Assembly (NCBI RefSeq): GCF_003044275.1
Contig: NZ_PZPL01000001.1
Location: forward strand, 2,356,001 to 2,420,000
DNA: 64,000 bases
Direction of reading: 5' to 3'
From: Rathayibacter caricis DSM 15933
GTDB taxonomy: Bacteria > Actinomycetota > Actinomycetes > Actinomycetales > Microbacteriaceae
Under the pieces are notes generated by a model that searched no databases, was not told the DNA's origin, and saw only the letters and a list, made by a program, of their open reading frames with translations. The translations under genes were made by a program, and so were the position numbers. This document shows, piece after piece, positions 15,393-24,090 of the stretch; position 1 is the first letter of the stretch, and each line of letters opens with the position of its first letter.

Positions 15393-16238
15393 GAGGCGCA
15401 TCAGTCCGACGCGCGCGCCGAGCCCGAGCCGGACGGCCAGCCGGATCGGCGCCTGGTACCAGGCGCCGTACCTCTGCGCGAGGTACAGGTAGGCGCTCCG
15501 GTGGTGCACGGCGAGCATCCGCGCCGATGCGAGCCGGGTCGAGTGCCCGCCCAGGTGCGAGACCAGGGCGTCGGCCAGGTACACGTTCGTCCAGCCGCGT
15601 CGACCGAGCGAGTCGCCCAGCTGCACGTCCTCGAAGTACATGAAGTACCGCTCGTCGAAGCCGCCGATCTGTTCGAAGGCGGTGCGCCGGACCATCACGC
15701 AGGCGCCCGAGAGCCATCCGGCCGTCATGCTGCCGTGCTCGAGCGTGCCGACGGCGCGCGAGCGGCGGTAGCGGGCCGACCACGGGTTGCCCGGCCAGAG
15801 GTGCGCGAAGAGGGCGTGGCCCACTCCGGTCCCGAGGGAGGGCAGCGCCCGCGCCGACGGGTAGACGGTGCCGTCCGAGTCGAGGATGCGCGGGCCGATC
15901 GATCCGATCCGGGAGTCGGCGGAGGCGGCGGCGTACAGGGCGTCGATGGATCCGGGCAGGAACACCGTGTCCGGGTTGGTCACCAGGATCCACTCGTACT
16001 CCGGGCCCAGCCGGTCCACGGCGTAGTTGACGGCCTTGCCGTAGCCGAGGTTCTCGCCCGTCTCGTGGAAGACGACCTCCGGGCGCATCTCGACGACGCG
16101 GCGCACGGAGTCGTCCGTCGTCGCGTTGTCGACGACCACGACGTGGACGTCGTGCTCCGTGGCCTCCGGGATCGACTCGAGGCAGGCGCGGAGGACCTCA
16201 CCCGAGAAGTAGGTGACGACGACGACCGCGATGGGCAA
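15378..16238 (-). CDS. GT2-family (rhamnosyl)transferase
   Basis: A 286-residue GT-A enzyme similar to WbbL-type rhamnosyltransferases: AVVVVTYFSGEVLRACLES, VVVDNATTDDSV, ENLGYGKAVNYAV, VTNPDTVF (DxD-like metal site), GWLSGACVMVRRTAF and FDERYFMYFEDVQLG. It probably adds L-rhamnose to a lipid-linked acceptor at the inner membrane face. The best start is TTG at 16238; a GGAGG lies 18-22 nt upstream, farther than usual, so the exact start is uncertain. It shares the strand and neighbourhood of rmlD and ends convergently with rmlC. Confidence 0.85.
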   Translation of the reverse strand: MPIAVVVVTYFSGEVLRACLESIPEATEHDVHVVVVDNATTDDSVRRVVEMRPEVVFHETGENLGYGKAVNYAVDRLGPEYEWILVTNPDTVFLPGSIDALYAAASADSRIGSIGPRILDSDGTVYPSARALPSLGTGVGHALFAHLWPGNPWSARYRRSRAVGTLEHGSMTAGWLSGACVMVRRTAFEQIGGFDERYFMYFEDVQLGDSLGRRGWTNVYLADALVSHLGGHSTRLASARMLAVHHRSAYLYLAQRYGAWYQAPIRLAVRLGLGARVGLMRLRLGR

Positions 16239-16310
16239 CGTCGAGCGAGAGATGGGAGCCTCCGGGGGTGCGGTGTCGACGGGCGAAGGCTCCGTCGGAA
16301 GAACTCATCG

Positions 16311-16316
16311 AGGCTA
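16311..16316 (-). promoter_or_regulatory. Extended -10 for GT2 gene
   Basis: Minus-strand TGCTAGCCT has the TGn extension plus TAGCCT hexamer, about 70 bp ahead of the TTG start at 16238. It overlaps an inverted repeat, CGAGGCT/AGCCTCG (16309-16329). Confidence 0.4.
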
Positions 16317-16331
16317 GCACGCAGCCTCGGA

Positions 16332-16345
16332 GCCTCCCGGGAGGC
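16332..16345 (-). terminator. Palindrome after gtrA-like gene
   Basis: GCCTCCCGGGAGGC is a perfect 14-bp palindrome, 9 bp beyond the stop at 16355. With the stem at 16309-16329 it probably ends the transcript. Confidence 0.4.
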
Positions 16346-16354
16346 CCGTTCCTC

Positions 16355-16900
16355 TCAGCGGACGACGTCGAGAGGGGCTGTTCCGGCAGCGACGGCCGCG
16401 CCGGACGCCGTGTCGATCAGCGGGAGCTCCGGCTCGCCGGGCCGGCGGAAGACGACGAACTTGTACATGCAGAAGTTCCAGATCAGGCCGACGAGGACGG
16501 CGGCGGCCTTGGCCGCGTTGATCGCCAGGACCGCGTTCTGTCCCGAGCTGGGCAGGAAGAGGAGAGAGTGTCCGAACGTCGTGCCGAAGAAGACCTCGAA
16601 GCCGTAGATGACGAGCGATTGCAGCAGGAGCGAGCTGACGCCTGTCACGAGGAAGAACACGCCGAACGCGGCGGCCGAGGGTCGGCCGCGCTGGCGGAAG
16701 ACGAAGAAGTGGTTGAGCACGTAGGAGATCGAGATGCCCACCGTCACCGAGGCGACGTTCGCCGCCAGGGCCGGCAGACCGACGAGCAGCGTCAGCGCAT
16801 TCAGGATCGCGAAGTCGAGGACGGTGTTCAGCGAGCCCGCTGCGAGGAATCGCACCGTCTGAGAGTCCCGCCACCCGCTCGATCCCGCTCGACTCGCCAC
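16355..16900 (-). CDS. GtrA-family membrane protein (copy 1)
   Basis: A 181-residue protein with four membrane helices and the GtrA family pattern: VRFLAAGSLNTVLDFAILN in helix 1, SYVLNHFFVFR after helix 2, and GLIWNFCMYKFVVFRR at the end. GtrA proteins are thought to flip polyprenyl-phosphate-linked sugars from the cytoplasmic to the outer face. The GTG start at 16900 is preferred because helix 1 begins soon after. It is divergent from a dolichol-phosphate-mannose-synthase-like GT2, the usual functional partner. Closely similar to the copy at 23315-23902. Confidence 0.88.
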   Translation of the reverse strand: MASRAGSSGWRDSQTVRFLAAGSLNTVLDFAILNALTLLVGLPALAANVASVTVGISISYVLNHFFVFRQRGRPSAAAFGVFFLVTGVSSLLLQSLVIYGFEVFFGTTFGHSLLFLPSSGQNAVLAINAAKAAAVLVGLIWNFCMYKFVVFRRPGEPELPLIDTASGAAVAAGTAPLDVVR

Positions 16901-16940
16901 GTGTCCTCCTCCGGCGCCCTGATGTGCGAGCGCGACGGCC

Positions 16941-16955
16941 CGACGGTATCCGTCG
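16941..16955. repeat. Inverted repeat in divergent intergenic region
   Basis: CGACGG-TAT-CCGTCG between the divergent GtrA and GT2 genes. Its position suits an operator but nothing else supports that. Confidence 0.3.
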
Positions 16956-17048
16956 TGTCTGAACGCGGAGGTGCACGAAGCGCTCCGAATCTGAGAACCG
17001 CTCGAACGGCGACCAGCCCGCGATCAACCGCGAGGCTCCGACGGACGC

Positions 17049-17057
17049 TGATACTCT
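17049..17057 (+). promoter_or_regulatory. Candidate extended -10 for the 17113 operon
   Basis: TG-A-TACTCT, about 56 bp upstream of the ATG at 17113. No -35 match was found. Confidence 0.3.
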
Positions 17058-17112
17058 GCGACCGCCCGTCGCGCGTCCAGCGTTCCGTCCTCTGCAGTCG
17101 AATTGGCTCTCC

Positions 17113-17862
17113 ATGCTCACCCTGACGATCGTCACTCCCACCTACAACGAAGCGGACAACATCGGCGAACTGCTCCGCCGGATCGCCGCCGTCGCCGCCG
17201 ACAACCCCGACGCCCTGATCCGGTCGGTGATCGTCGACGACTCGTCGCCCGACGGGACCGCCGAGAGGGCCAGGACGATCGGCGAGGAGCTCGTGACCGG
17301 GAACTTCTCGGTGTCCGTCCTCGAGAGGGCGAAGAAGGAGGGCCTGGGAGCGGCGTACATCTGGTCGTTCGCCCAGGTGCTCGAAGCGGAGGACGCGCCC
17401 GACTACATCCTGCAGATGGACGCGGACCTCTCGCACGATCCGCGATACGTCTCCGACTTCCTCCGCGAGGTGCGTGAGGGCGCGGATCTCGTCGTGGCGT
17501 CCCGGTACATCCCCGGCGGGGGCACTCCCGACTGGACACTCGACCGCAAGATCCTCAGCCGCGGCGGGAACATCTACACGCGCCTGTTCCTCGGGTCCAC
17601 GCTCACGGACTGGACCGGCGGCTACAACCTTTTCAGCGCCGAACTGCTGCGCAGGATCGCGTTCCAGACGGTCGACGCGACGGGTTACGGCTTCCAGATC
17701 GCGCTCAAGCACCGCGCGGTGACGGCTGCGAGGAGGACGCGGGAGATCCCGATCGTCTTCCTCGACCGCACCGAGGGCACCTCGAAGATCCCCGGCAACA
17801 CTCTGGTGCAGAGTCTCCTGCTCGTCCTGCGCATCCGGTTCGGGCGCGACGGGAAGCGATGA
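17113..17862 (+). CDS. Polyprenol-phosphate sugar synthase-like GT2
   Basis: A 249-residue GT2 enzyme of the dolichol-phosphate mannose synthase type: TIVTPTYNEADNIGELL, VDDSSPDGT (42-49), QMDADLSHDP (101-110), ASRYIPGGGTPDW and a TSKIPGNTL-like C-terminal loop. It has no membrane helices, like the soluble class that works with a separate GtrA-type partner. It would transfer a sugar from a nucleotide donor to polyprenyl phosphate. The sugar cannot be read from sequence; GDP-mannose is the family default. Its ATGA overlap with the next GT-C gene links donor synthesis with transfer. Confidence 0.88.
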   Translation: MLTLTIVTPTYNEADNIGELLRRIAAVAADNPDALIRSVIVDDSSPDGTAERARTIGEELVTGNFSVSVLERAKKEGLGAAYIWSFAQVLEAEDAPDYILQMDADLSHDPRYVSDFLREVREGADLVVASRYIPGGGTPDWTLDRKILSRGGNIYTRLFLGSTLTDWTGGYNLFSAELLRRIAFQTVDATGYGFQIALKHRAVTAARRTREIPIVFLDRTEGTSKIPGNTLVQSLLLVLRIRFGRDGKR

Positions 17863-19556
17863 GGGCGGAGGAACGGGGTCGATCGCGGCCTCTCCTCGTC
17901 GAGGCGTCCGGGCTCCTCCTCGTCGTCGCCGGCGCGTTGGCCGTGCTCGGTCGTCTGGCCCCGACGCCGTGGGCCGACCACCTCCTCTCCGACGGCGACT
18001 CACTCGCCCTGCCTCTCCTCCTCCAGTCGGTGCAGCGCGGCGAGCCCTTCGAATGGGTCATGACGAGCCAGCTGCTCGTGTTCCCCGAGCTGCCGCTCTA
18101 CCTCCTCAGCGTCGCGCTGGCGGGTGGCGCGATCCAGACGTCGCTCGTCGTGAACGCAGTCGTGAACGTGACCGTGTTCTACGGCGGTGCCCGGCTGCTC
18201 GCCTCGGGAGTGCTCGCCGATCGCTCGAGAGGGCTGCGCGTCGGATCGTCCGTCGCAGCCACCGCGACGCTCCTGCTCCTCGCGGCGACCGAGGGGCGCG
18301 GGCTGATCAACGTCGGTGCGTTCTCCGGCGGGATCCTCCTGACGACCTACTACTCGGGTGTCGCGATCGCGGGGGTCTGGATCCTCGCGCTGATGAGCGG
18401 GGTCACGCGCGGCTTCGCCTCCGGACTGGTCGACGATCGGCGGAGACGGTGGACCTGTCTCGGGGCGGTGGTCGTCGTCTCGGCCGCGACGACCTTCTCC
18501 AATCCGCTGTTCGCCCTCCAGTTCACCGCACCCGCGGTCGTGACGCTCCTGCTCCTGCTCGTGCTCGCGCGGATCTCCCGGAACACCGCCGCGTTCCTCG
18601 GCGGAGTCCTTCTCGTCGGAGCGGTCCTCGGTTACGCGTCGCGCGGGCTCGTCCGGACCCTGATCGCCGTCGACGCTTCGACCTACCTGCACCTGGAGCG
18701 CGCCGGTCAAGCGGTCGACGCCTTCATCCTGCAGATGCGCGTCGTCGGGTCGGCGACCAGCGGGAAGATCGAGCTCCTCGTGGTCGGCCTCCTGCTCGTG
18801 CTCGCCGCACTGACGGTCGTCGCGGCGCTGGCCACGCAGTCGAGGGAGCCGCGCCGTGGACGCGTCTCGACGTCGAGCACCGCTGTGGCGCTGTTCGTGG
18901 TCGTGTCCTGCCTGTCCCTCCTGCTGGGAGTCGTCGTCACGGGCAGCCTCGTCAGCCGGTACCTCCTCCCTCTCGCCGCCTTCCCGGTGCTGCTGGTCGT
19001 GCCCGTCTGCGGCGAGATCGCCCGACGGCTTCTCCGCCGCGCGCGGGTGCTGCGGCGGAACTCCGGCGACGCCTCACGCCACGGAGCCCTCGTCTGCGCG
19101 GGGCTGTCCGTCGCGGCGCTCGCGGCGGGGATCGCCGTCTCCGTGCCTCCGCTCGCCGTGGCCGCCGAACGGGCGGGCTCGACCCCGGAGCGGCAGTGCC
19201 TCGAGGACTGGCTGGGTGACCGGACGCGGTCCGGTGTCGCGTCGTTCTGGACGGCGCGCCCACTCGAGCTGTACGGGCCGGCGTCGCTCGACGTGCAGCA
19301 GGTGAACTTCGACTTCACCGCTCAGCTCTGGATGAACAACACCGCCGCGTATCGCGACACGACCTTCTCCTTCGTCCTGGCCGACCGCGATCCTGACTGG
19401 TCGGCCCTCGCGCTCGCCCACCTCGGAGAGCCGAGCGCGGTGGTCGCCTGCCCCACCTTCGACATCTACGACTACGCGGGGACGGACGGCGAGACGATCC
19501 TGAACAGGATCGTCTCCGACAGCATCGAGAGAGCGGACGGGGATCATGGGCTCTGA
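17859..19556 (+). CDS. Multi-pass GT-C-type membrane protein (family a, copy 1)
   Basis: A 565-residue protein with roughly ten membrane helices and a soluble C-terminal tail. The first outer loop holds LSDGDSLALPLL (Asp45, Asp47), an acidic motif where GT-C transferases keep their catalytic aspartate, followed by GEPFEWVMTSQLLVFPE. The tail ends in FDIYDYAGTDGETIL. Both ends are shared with the protein at 24091-25809, so the two are paralogues. Overlaps the GT2 gene upstream (ATGA) and the next gene by 11 bp. Likely transfers a sugar from polyprenyl phosphate outside the membrane. No named family recognised; function is inferred from topology and context. Confidence 0.75.
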   Translation: MRAEERGRSRPLLVEASGLLLVVAGALAVLGRLAPTPWADHLLSDGDSLALPLLLQSVQRGEPFEWVMTSQLLVFPELPLYLLSVALAGGAIQTSLVVNAVVNVTVFYGGARLLASGVLADRSRGLRVGSSVAATATLLLLAATEGRGLINVGAFSGGILLTTYYSGVAIAGVWILALMSGVTRGFASGLVDDRRRRWTCLGAVVVVSAATTFSNPLFALQFTAPAVVTLLLLLVLARISRNTAAFLGGVLLVGAVLGYASRGLVRTLIAVDASTYLHLERAGQAVDAFILQMRVVGSATSGKIELLVVGLLLVLAALTVVAALATQSREPRRGRVSTSSTAVALFVVVSCLSLLLGVVVTGSLVSRYLLPLAAFPVLLVVPVCGEIARRLLRRARVLRRNSGDASRHGALVCAGLSVAALAAGIAVSVPPLAVAAERAGSTPERQCLEDWLGDRTRSGVASFWTARPLELYGPASLDVQQVNFDFTAQLWMNNTAAYRDTTFSFVLADRDPDWSALALAHLGEPSAVVACPTFDIYDYAGTDGETILNRIVSDSIERADGDHGL

Positions 19557-21378
19557 CACGCGCATCGCGACACGGACCGGCGCGGCTAGGACCGGGACGC
19601 TCGCCCGTGCAGTGAGGGAGGCGGCGTGGGCGACGGGCGCCGGCGCGATCAGCCTCCTCGGCGGTGTCCTCGCCCTCGGTGTCACGCCGACCTCCCTGGG
19701 TCAGCGGTGGACCGTCGGGGGTGACGACCAGATCCTGCACTACACCCTTTTCCGCAGCGCCACGCAGTCGTTCCCGTTCTCGGTCAACGGCGCCCTCGGC
19801 TTCCCCGAGGGGCTCAACGCCTTCTTCACCGCGCAGTTCGATCTCGCCTCCGCCGTGCTCGTCGCACTGCTCGGTCTCGTCGTCGAGGACGGCTTCGCGC
19901 TCCTCAACATCTACTACCTGCTCGGCTTCTTCGCTGTCGCACTGACGGGGTACGCGTTCTTCCGCTGCCTGAGGACCTCGCCCTGGGTCTCGGCACTCGT
20001 CGCCGTCGTGCTGGCACTCGCTCCGTACCACTTCCTGCGGATCGGCGCCGGCCACGCCTTCCTCGCCAACTACTGGGCCGTCCCGCTGCTGGGCATCCTC
20101 CTGCTCTGCGCGGCCGGCGAGCGCACCGACCCGTTCCGCAGCTGGATCCGGCGGAGCACCGGCGCGTCGCGGGTCGCGCGCGCGGCAGTCCCGACAGTTC
20201 TCCTTCCCGTCCTCATCGCCACATCGGGCGGCTACTACTACGTCTTCAGCATCATCGTGCTCGGCGGAGTCTGGCTCCTCGGCGCCGCCGCCTCGCTCGC
20301 CTCGGGAGAGCGTCGGCGGGCCGTGCTCGCCCGTGCGGCGCCTCTCGGAGTGCTCGTCGTCGCGGTGGGCCTCGAGCTGATCGCCCTCTCGGCGGACTGG
20401 GGCGGTCGCTACGCCCCGTACTTCGAGGATCGAGGACTCGGCGAGTCGGAGAACTTCGCAGGCAAGATCCTCCCGCTGTTCCTGCCGTGGGAGGGGACTC
20501 GTGTGCCGAAGCTCGGAGCGCTGCCCCTGATCTACGCGAACGCGACCGCAGTAGCGAAGACCACCGAGCCGCCGGGGATGCCGGTACTCGGGATCGCGGG
20601 GCTCGTCCTGCTCCTCGCGGCACTGCCCATGATCGCGATCGTGGGAGGACGTGCTCTGCGAGTGACCGCGATCGGCCGTCTCGTCTCGGACGACCGTGTC
20701 CGCGTGCTCGCGGTCGCCGCTCTCTGGACGCTGCTCTTCTACGTCGTGACCGGTTTCGGCATGGCGGTCGCCCTCCTCGCCGGCACGACCGTCCGCGCCT
20801 GGTCGCGGCTCTCGATCGTGCTCATCGTGCTCGCACTCGGAGCCGTCGCCCTCGTGCTGCAGCGCCTGCGCCACCGCAGTGCTCGCATGCTCGCGGTCGT
20901 CCTCGTCTGCGTCCTCGTCGTCCTCGATCAGGGAGTGGGCGTGAGGCGGATGGTCCCGCTCGCTCCCGCCGACGACGCGGAGATCTCGTCCTTCGTCGCG
21001 GCGGTCGACGCCGACCTGGCCGACGGCTGCGGAGTCGTGCAGCTCCCCGTCAAGAGCTTCCCCGACAGCGGTGCGATCGGCTCGATGCGGGACTACGACG
21101 AGGCGCTCCCGTACCTCTTCACTGCGGGTGAGGACTTGCGCTGGAGCTACGGAGCGGTCGAGGGGACCCCCGGCTTCGACGTCTTCGACGACGCGGCCGA
21201 TGCCGAGACCTTCGCCGCCGCCGTCCGGGAGAGCGGAGCCTGCGCCCTCCTCGTCGACACTGCGGCCTACTCGGACAGTGAGGGCGCGTGGTTCGACGAG
21301 GTCGTCGCCGCCACCGGCGGTCTCGACCCGATGGCGCAGTCGTCGTCCGGCCGATGGCTGGTGTTCAGGGTCGACTGA
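19546..21378 (+). CDS. Multi-pass GT-C-type membrane protein (family b, copy 1)
   Basis: A 610-residue protein with about eleven membrane helices. TVGGDDQILHYTLF (Asp60, Asp61, His65) in the first outer loop fits a GT-C active site, and LAPYHFLRIGAGHAF follows in a later loop. The outer C-terminal domain carries GCGVVQLPVKSFPDSGAIG, MRDYDEALPYLF and LRWSYGAVEG. The paralogue at 21409-23265 shares all of these. It is the last gene of the GT2, GT-C, GT-C operon. Probably a second sugar transfer step in the same pathway. Confidence 0.75.
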   Translation: MGSDTRIATRTGAARTGTLARAVREAAWATGAGAISLLGGVLALGVTPTSLGQRWTVGGDDQILHYTLFRSATQSFPFSVNGALGFPEGLNAFFTAQFDLASAVLVALLGLVVEDGFALLNIYYLLGFFAVALTGYAFFRCLRTSPWVSALVAVVLALAPYHFLRIGAGHAFLANYWAVPLLGILLLCAAGERTDPFRSWIRRSTGASRVARAAVPTVLLPVLIATSGGYYYVFSIIVLGGVWLLGAAASLASGERRRAVLARAAPLGVLVVAVGLELIALSADWGGRYAPYFEDRGLGESENFAGKILPLFLPWEGTRVPKLGALPLIYANATAVAKTTEPPGMPVLGIAGLVLLLAALPMIAIVGGRALRVTAIGRLVSDDRVRVLAVAALWTLLFYVVTGFGMAVALLAGTTVRAWSRLSIVLIVLALGAVALVLQRLRHRSARMLAVVLVCVLVVLDQGVGVRRMVPLAPADDAEISSFVAAVDADLADGCGVVQLPVKSFPDSGAIGSMRDYDEALPYLFTAGEDLRWSYGAVEGTPGFDVFDDAADAETFAAAVRESGACALLVDTAAYSDSEGAWFDEVVAATGGLDPMAQSSSGRWLVFRVD

Positions 21379-21408
21379 TCCGGAGCCGGGGCCCTCCTCG
21401 GGGCGGAG

Positions 21409-23265
21409 TCAGCTCACCCGGAAGAAGAGGTAGCGACGGGAGTCGTCCTCGGACTCGATCACCGGCTGAGTCGCGGAGGTCGCGGCGTCGACGAAGGGCG
21501 CCCAGGCGGCCGCGTCGTCACCGTAGGCCGCCTGATCGACCAGGAGGCCGCACGCTCCGCTCTCGGCGACGGCCGCTCCGAACTGCTCCGGGGTCGTCAC
21601 GTCCGCCCAGAAGTCGGCCGAGCGGGTGCCGGTGACCGCCCCGTACGACCAGCGCAGCGCGGAGTCGTCGGAGCTGAAGAGGTAGGGGAGGGCCTCGTCG
21701 TAATCGCCCATCCCGCCCACGGCGCCGGCTTCCGGGTAGCCGTGGAGCGGGAGCTGCACGATGCCGCACCCCGGGGCGAACTCCGATTCGGCTGCGGAGA
21801 CGGCCGCGCGCAGTGCCGTGTCGTCGACGGGGGAGAGGTCTGCACCGACACTCGCTCCTCCCAGCTGATCGACGCCCGCGACGAGTCCGATGCCCACGAT
21901 CGCGATCACCAGGGGGAGCCGACGCCGGAGCAGCGTGTCGAGCAGGACAGCGGCGAACATCAGGGCGACGGTCGACAGCACGACCGACAGGCGCACCCAG
22001 GCGCGGATCTCGCCGGTGACCACGGCGGCGAAGACGTAGCCGAGACCGCCGACGACGAAGAAGAGGAGTCCCCACAGATACACGCCGGCGAGGACGCGCG
22101 CGCGCTCGTCGCCGAGGAATCGCGCGGTCGGACCGGTGGACCCGGTGCGGACGGGGGCAACCGCCCTGACGAGGAGGAAGAGGACGAGGAGGATCATCGC
22201 CACGGCGGCGATCAGCGGCGTTCCCGTGGGCTCGGCGGTCGGCGAGACCGTGGTGCTCTGCTGGTACCCGCGCGAGAGCTCGGCCAGGGGGCCGAATCCC
22301 GATCCGTCCCACGGCAGCAGGAGGCTCGTGATCTTGCCGCTGTGCTGCTCGGACTGGAACGGCAGACGCTCCGCGAAGTAGGAGGCGTACCGCTCGCCGA
22401 AGTCGAGGGAGAGCAGCGCGAGCTGCGCGCCGATGAAGGCGACGAGCGAGACGACGGTCAGCGCGGGCCAGACCAGCTCGCGCCATCCCGATCCTGCGAT
22501 CAGGATCGCGATCGCCCGGAAGAGGACTATGCCGCCGAGGAGGATGCAGCCGAAGACGAAGTAGTACGAGCTCGAGACGGACAGGCCGAACGTGAGGCCG
22601 AGCACCGGGAGAGCCCGGCGCAGGACGCATCGGCTTCGGCTCGGCGCGCGGTCGACCCAGCGCGCGAAGGGATCGAGCGTCGGAGACGCGACGACCAGGA
22701 TCAGGATGCCGAGCAGGGCGACCCCCCAGTACATCCCGACGAACGCGTGCCCGAGTGCGACCCGTTCGAAGTGGTAGGGCATTAGGGCGAAGATCAGGGC
22801 GAAGAGCACGGCCACGGAGCGGCGGACGCGGAGCGCGCGGAAGAGGTAGTAGCCGGCGATGCCGGCCAGGGCGAACCCCGACAGCTGGAACACGTTCAGG
22901 ATCACGATCGGATCCCGCAGCACGAGAGCCAGCGCGGAGAGCACGCCGATCGACTCGAAGTCGAAGATCGGGGTGAACCACTGGTTCTGCGTCCCGGGGA
23001 ATCCCATCGAGGGGTTCGGCAGGAACAGCGTCCAGTCCTTCGCCCCCGCGGCGACGAGGTAGTGCGCGACCATGTCGCCGGTGTTCCCCGAGGTCCAGCG
23101 CCGCCCGAGATCCGCGGGCGACAGGCGCAGGGCGATGATCGCGGCGACGAGGGCGACCAGACCGACCCCCAGGGCGCATCCCAGATCGAGGAGTGCGCCG
23201 CGGTGCCTCCGGGCCGGACCCGGCCGGTGCTCGGACTCGGTCGTGTGTCGGAGGGTCTGGCTCAT
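21409..23265 (-). CDS. Multi-pass GT-C-type membrane protein (family b, copy 2)
   Basis: A 618-residue paralogue of the preceding protein, on the opposite strand and tail to tail with it. Shared signatures: GRRWTSGNTGDMVAHYL (Asp64, His68), LMPYHFERVALGHAF, GCGIVQLPLHGYPEAGAVG, MGDYDEALPYLF and LRWSYGAVTG. ATG at 23265 has AGAGAAG upstream. It lies 49 bp after a GtrA-type gene and probably shares its transcript. The acidic first-loop motif is shifted relative to copy 1 (GDD replaced by NTGD), so donor or acceptor specificity may differ. Confidence 0.75.
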   Translation of the reverse strand: MSQTLRHTTESEHRPGPARRHRGALLDLGCALGVGLVALVAAIIALRLSPADLGRRWTSGNTGDMVAHYLVAAGAKDWTLFLPNPSMGFPGTQNQWFTPIFDFESIGVLSALALVLRDPIVILNVFQLSGFALAGIAGYYLFRALRVRRSVAVLFALIFALMPYHFERVALGHAFVGMYWGVALLGILILVVASPTLDPFARWVDRAPSRSRCVLRRALPVLGLTFGLSVSSSYYFVFGCILLGGIVLFRAIAILIAGSGWRELVWPALTVVSLVAFIGAQLALLSLDFGERYASYFAERLPFQSEQHSGKITSLLLPWDGSGFGPLAELSRGYQQSTTVSPTAEPTGTPLIAAVAMILLVLFLLVRAVAPVRTGSTGPTARFLGDERARVLAGVYLWGLLFFVVGGLGYVFAAVVTGEIRAWVRLSVVLSTVALMFAAVLLDTLLRRRLPLVIAIVGIGLVAGVDQLGGASVGADLSPVDDTALRAAVSAAESEFAPGCGIVQLPLHGYPEAGAVGGMGDYDEALPYLFSSDDSALRWSYGAVTGTRSADFWADVTTPEQFGAAVAESGACGLLVDQAAYGDDAAAWAPFVDAATSATQPVIESEDDSRRYLFFRVS

Positions 23266-23314
23266 CGCTTCTCTCGTCCGGGGCGGGGCGTCTGCCCGCG
23301 GTGCGGCGAACAGC

Positions 23315-23902
23315 CTAGTGGCTCGGGTCGGGACGGGCGTCCGTCGAATCGACGGGCGTCGGACGACCCTCCCGCGGGAGCGGACGACCGGCGTCGGAGT
23401 CGGCGGCGCCGAGATCCTGGTCGCCGATGTCGTCGGCGGAGGCCGACGGCGCGCCCCGATGGGATCGGAAGACGACGAGCCGGTAGAAGGCGAAGTTCCA
23501 GACGAGCCCGGCGAGCACCGCGACAGCCTTCGCGAAGTTGATGGCGAGCACGTTGTTGTCGGCGTCCGAGCCGAGGAAGAGGAGCGAGCGCCCGAAGCTC
23601 GTGCCGAACAGCATCTCGAAGAGCCAGATGATGACGTTCTGGATGACCAGCGACGAGAAGCCCGTGACGGCGAAGAACTGCAGGAAGCGCTTCACGGTCA
23701 CCCGGTCGGGGTAGCGGAAGACGAAGAAGTGGTTCATCACGTACGACAGGCAGATGCCGAAGACGACCGAGACGGAGTTCGCGATCAGGACAGGGGCGCC
23801 GAGCGCCAGGGTCATGATGTTGAGGAGGACGAAGTCGATCGCCGTGTTCACCGATCCGGCGGCGAGGAAGCGCACCTGCTGCTTCTCGAACAGTCTCGTC
23901 AC
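23315..23902 (-). CDS. GtrA-family membrane protein (copy 2)
   Basis: A 195-residue four-helix GtrA protein very like that at 16355-16900: VRFLAAGSVNTAIDFVLLN, SYVMNHFFVFRYP, GLVWNFAFYRLVVFR. A charged hydrophilic tail of about 45 residues follows the last helix. GTG at 23902 begins the protein just before helix 1. No GT2 synthase is adjacent to this copy, so it may share the product of the GT2 at 17113 or one outside the module. Presumed flippase component for polyprenyl-phosphate-sugar. Confidence 0.86.
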   Translation of the reverse strand: MTRLFEKQQVRFLAAGSVNTAIDFVLLNIMTLALGAPVLIANSVSVVFGICLSYVMNHFFVFRYPDRVTVKRFLQFFAVTGFSSLVIQNVIIWLFEMLFGTSFGRSLLFLGSDADNNVLAINFAKAVAVLAGLVWNFAFYRLVVFRSHRGAPSASADDIGDQDLGAADSDAGRPLPREGRPTPVDSTDARPDPSH

Positions 23903-23972
23903 GCGGTGGGGATCTCTCGGTCGGGGTGCGGGAGGCGGCCGCGACCGTCGTCCGGTCCTCCGGGGGTCTGTT

Positions 23973-23986
23973 CCTCCTCGAGGAGG
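23973..23986. repeat. 14-bp palindrome in divergent intergenic region
   Basis: CCTCCTCGAGGAGG is a perfect palindrome between the divergent genes starting at 23902 and 24091. Operator is possible; chance in such GC-rich DNA is not excluded. Confidence 0.3.
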
Positions 23987-24090
23987 GGCCTGTGCGGTGC
24001 CGCCGTGACCGGCGTGAGGAAGCGGTCGAAAGGCGACTCGCGATGCCGAGGGAGCGGAACCGTCCGGCCAGTGTGCCACGATTGCGTCCG

